A stretch of DNA of 6,919 nucleotides from positions 1 through 6,919 of the forward strand of contig PWKM01000262.1 in the NCBI GenBank assembly GCA_003559755.1. Reading direction: 5' to 3'. This stretch comes from Planctomycetota bacterium (GTDB lineage Bacteria > Planctomycetota > PUPC01). Position 1 is the stretch's first letter, and each line of letters begins with the position of its first letter. The notes below the pieces were generated by a model. The model worked only from the letters and a program-made list of their open reading frames with translations, did no database searches and was not told where the DNA came from. The position numbers and the translations under genes were made by a program. Shown one piece after another: positions 5,895 to 6,919 of this stretch.

Positions 5895-6263
5895 ATGGCA
5901 GGTAACCGAGAGTTCGGGGCGCTGATACGACGATTGCGGGAGAAGAAACGGAAGAACGATCCCACCTTCTCGCTCCGGCAGTTCGCCGCAAAAATCGGGA
6001 TCAGTCCGACGTTCTTGAGCAAGATCGAGACTGGCGATTTCAACCCGCCGGCTCCCGACAAGATCAAGAGGATGGCCGAGCTGCTGGATGTCGACGCGGA
6101 TGAGCTCCTGGCTCTCGCCGGCCGGGTCGACCCCGACCTGCCGGAGATCATCCAGACCTATCCCAAAGCGATGGCGAACTTCCTGAGGACGGCGCGCGAA
6201 CTGGAACTGTCCGAAGAAGACATCGAGGCGCTGACCCGTCGTATTCGTAAGAGGAAAAAGTAG
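5895..6263 (+). CDS. XRE-family helix-turn-helix repressor
   Basis: This is a 122-residue DNA-binding regulator of the Cro/C1 (XRE) type. The HTH covers about residues 26-72: SLRQFAAKIGISPTFLSKIETG contains the scaffold helix, the turn and the recognition helix, and KIKRMAELLDVDADELLALAG forms the closing helices. The C-terminal third (TYPKAMANFLRTARELELSEEDIEALTRRI) is helical and probably dimerises or contacts the partner peptidase. I chose the ATG at 5895 because GGAGAGGG (5882-5889) sits 5 nt before it. The longer frame from GTG 5847 would add 16 residues ahead of the HTH and lacks a good ribosome site. The next gene starts 13 bp after the stop, so the two form an operon. In such pairs the peptidase usually cleaves or antagonises the repressor to switch on a mobile element or stress genes. 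The target here is unknown, but the divergent recombinase operon is the obvious candidate. Confidence 0.9.
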   Translation: MAGNREFGALIRRLREKKRKNDPTFSLRQFAAKIGISPTFLSKIETGDFNPPAPDKIKRMAELLDVDADELLALAGRVDPDLPEIIQTYPKAMANFLRTARELELSEEDIEALTRRIRKRKK

Positions 6264-6276
6264 ACAGGAGCGCGTC

Positions 6277-6919
6277 ATGTGGGTGCCGTACCTTTCGATG
6301 GAGGAGATCGAGTGTGCCGCACATTTTCTGCTCTGGCAGTATGGCGAGAAGTTCGGTGTCATCGAGCGGCCGCCGATCCCCGTTGATGAGATTCTGGAGT
6401 GCCAACTCGATCTCCATTTCAATTTTGACGATCTGGCCGCTCGCTTGCGCGTGCCGGACGCGCTCGGCGCCACGTGGGTGGAGGACCGGCAGGTTGTCGT
6501 GGACGAATCCCTCGACCCCGTAAAACATCCCAAGAAGGAGGGGCGCTACCGATTTACGGTCGGGCACGAGATCGGTCACTGGGAACTCCACCGACACTTG
6601 TGCCAGGAAGATACGGCTCAGCCCACCCTCTTCCGGGGTATGCGGAAACCGTCCATCGTGTGCCGAACCCGGTCCGCCAGGAGCCGGGCCGAATGGCAGG
6701 CCAACGCATTCTCGGCCGCGCTCTTGATGCCGACCGATATGGTAGCCCGCGCCTGGAGGGGCCACCGAGCAGGCGCATCCCCCTACGCGGCCGCCCGGGA
6801 AATGGCAGAGTTACGAAGTCGCTGGGGTTTGAGCAAGGAAGCAGAACCCACCGTTGAGATCGCGCGGGACATTGCCCGCGAGTTCAAAGTGTCGGGGCAG
6901 GCAATGCAGATCCGGCTGA
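6277..6919 (+). CDS. ImmA/IrrE-family zinc metallopeptidase, open at right edge
   Basis: The frame from ATG 6277 stays open for 214 codons to the window edge, so the C-terminus is missing. AGGAG (6266-6270) sits 6 nt before the ATG. The zinc-peptidase motif is HEIGH (H97, E98, H101) in FTVGHEIGHWELHRHL. The third ligand is probably E139 in EWQANAFSAALLMP, the hallmark second motif of the ImmA/IrrE family (DUF955). The N-terminal IPVDEILECQLDLHF segment also fits. Members cleave or inactivate an XRE repressor: ImmA acts on ImmR in ICEBs1, and IrrE acts on DdrO in Deinococcus. The preceding XRE gene is therefore the expected partner. All catalytic residues are present, so it should be active. 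The stretch between the two motifs (about 109-136) is somewhat longer and more basic than in compact ImmA proteins. The TGA at the last three bases of the window is out of frame and is not its stop. Confidence 0.92.
   Translation, partial: MWVPYLSMEEIECAAHFLLWQYGEKFGVIERPPIPVDEILECQLDLHFNFDDLAARLRVPDALGATWVEDRQVVVDESLDPVKHPKKEGRYRFTVGHEIGHWELHRHLCQEDTAQPTLFRGMRKPSIVCRTRSARSRAEWQANAFSAALLMPTDMVARAWRGHRAGASPYAAAREMAELRSRWGLSKEAEPTVEIARDIAREFKVSGQAMQIRL

Noticed and set aside
1..6919. CRISPR array
   Set aside because: I looked for regularly spaced repeats of about 28-37 bp with unique spacers and found none. The array, if present, is outside the window.

Overview
The window is high-GC bacterial DNA. 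It joins the start of a type I-C CRISPR-Cas operon (left, minus strand) to a serine-recombinase cassette (centre, minus strand) and a divergent XRE-repressor/ImmA-IrrE peptidase pair (right, plus strand). Coding sequences carry strong Shine-Dalgarno sites, and two sigma70-like promoters can be picked out. No rRNA, tRNA or CRISPR array is present. The taxon cannot be fixed. Tandem large serine recombinases and a possible IS66-type remnant are common in Planctomycetota and related high-GC environmental phyla, but that is only a hint.

Layout from left to right. Positions 1-54 (minus) hold the first 18 codons of a gene that looks like cas5 of type I-C, running off the left edge. Positions 81-2333 (minus) hold cas3, with an HD nuclease and a superfamily 2 helicase. 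An in-frame amber codon at 576-578 splits it into a 585-residue HD-helicase part and a C-terminal part of about 164 codons in the same frame. Positions 2418-2467 carry a probable cas3 promoter with an inverted repeat at its predicted start site. Positions 2468-2710 contain no intact gene but may hold a relic of an IS66-like transposase. Positions 2711-3595 and 3592-5202 (minus) are two translationally coupled serine recombinases. The upstream one is full length. The downstream one ends just before its zinc ribbon in a tail that does not look like the family. A 50-codon gene at 5266-5418 (minus) probably leads the cassette. Positions 5419-5782 are a mostly non-coding divergent intergenic region with one doubtful 33-codon ORF. 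Positions 5783-5841 hold a near-consensus promoter with a tandem repeat and an operator-like palindrome. Positions 5895-6263 (plus) encode an XRE-type repressor. Positions 6277-6919 (plus) encode an ImmA/IrrE-like zinc peptidase, open at the right edge.

How the parts may work together is inference. The recombinase pair with its small leader protein is the likely DNA mobility module. The XRE/ImmA pair is the arrangement that controls mobile elements such as ICEBs1 (ImmR/ImmA) and may govern induction or its own expression. The cassette lies directly upstream of the Cas operon, and the junction carries signs of rearrangement: a truncated recombinase and possible transposase debris. The amber codon in cas3 suggests that interference is damaged, or that Cas3 is made as a truncated, split or readthrough protein.
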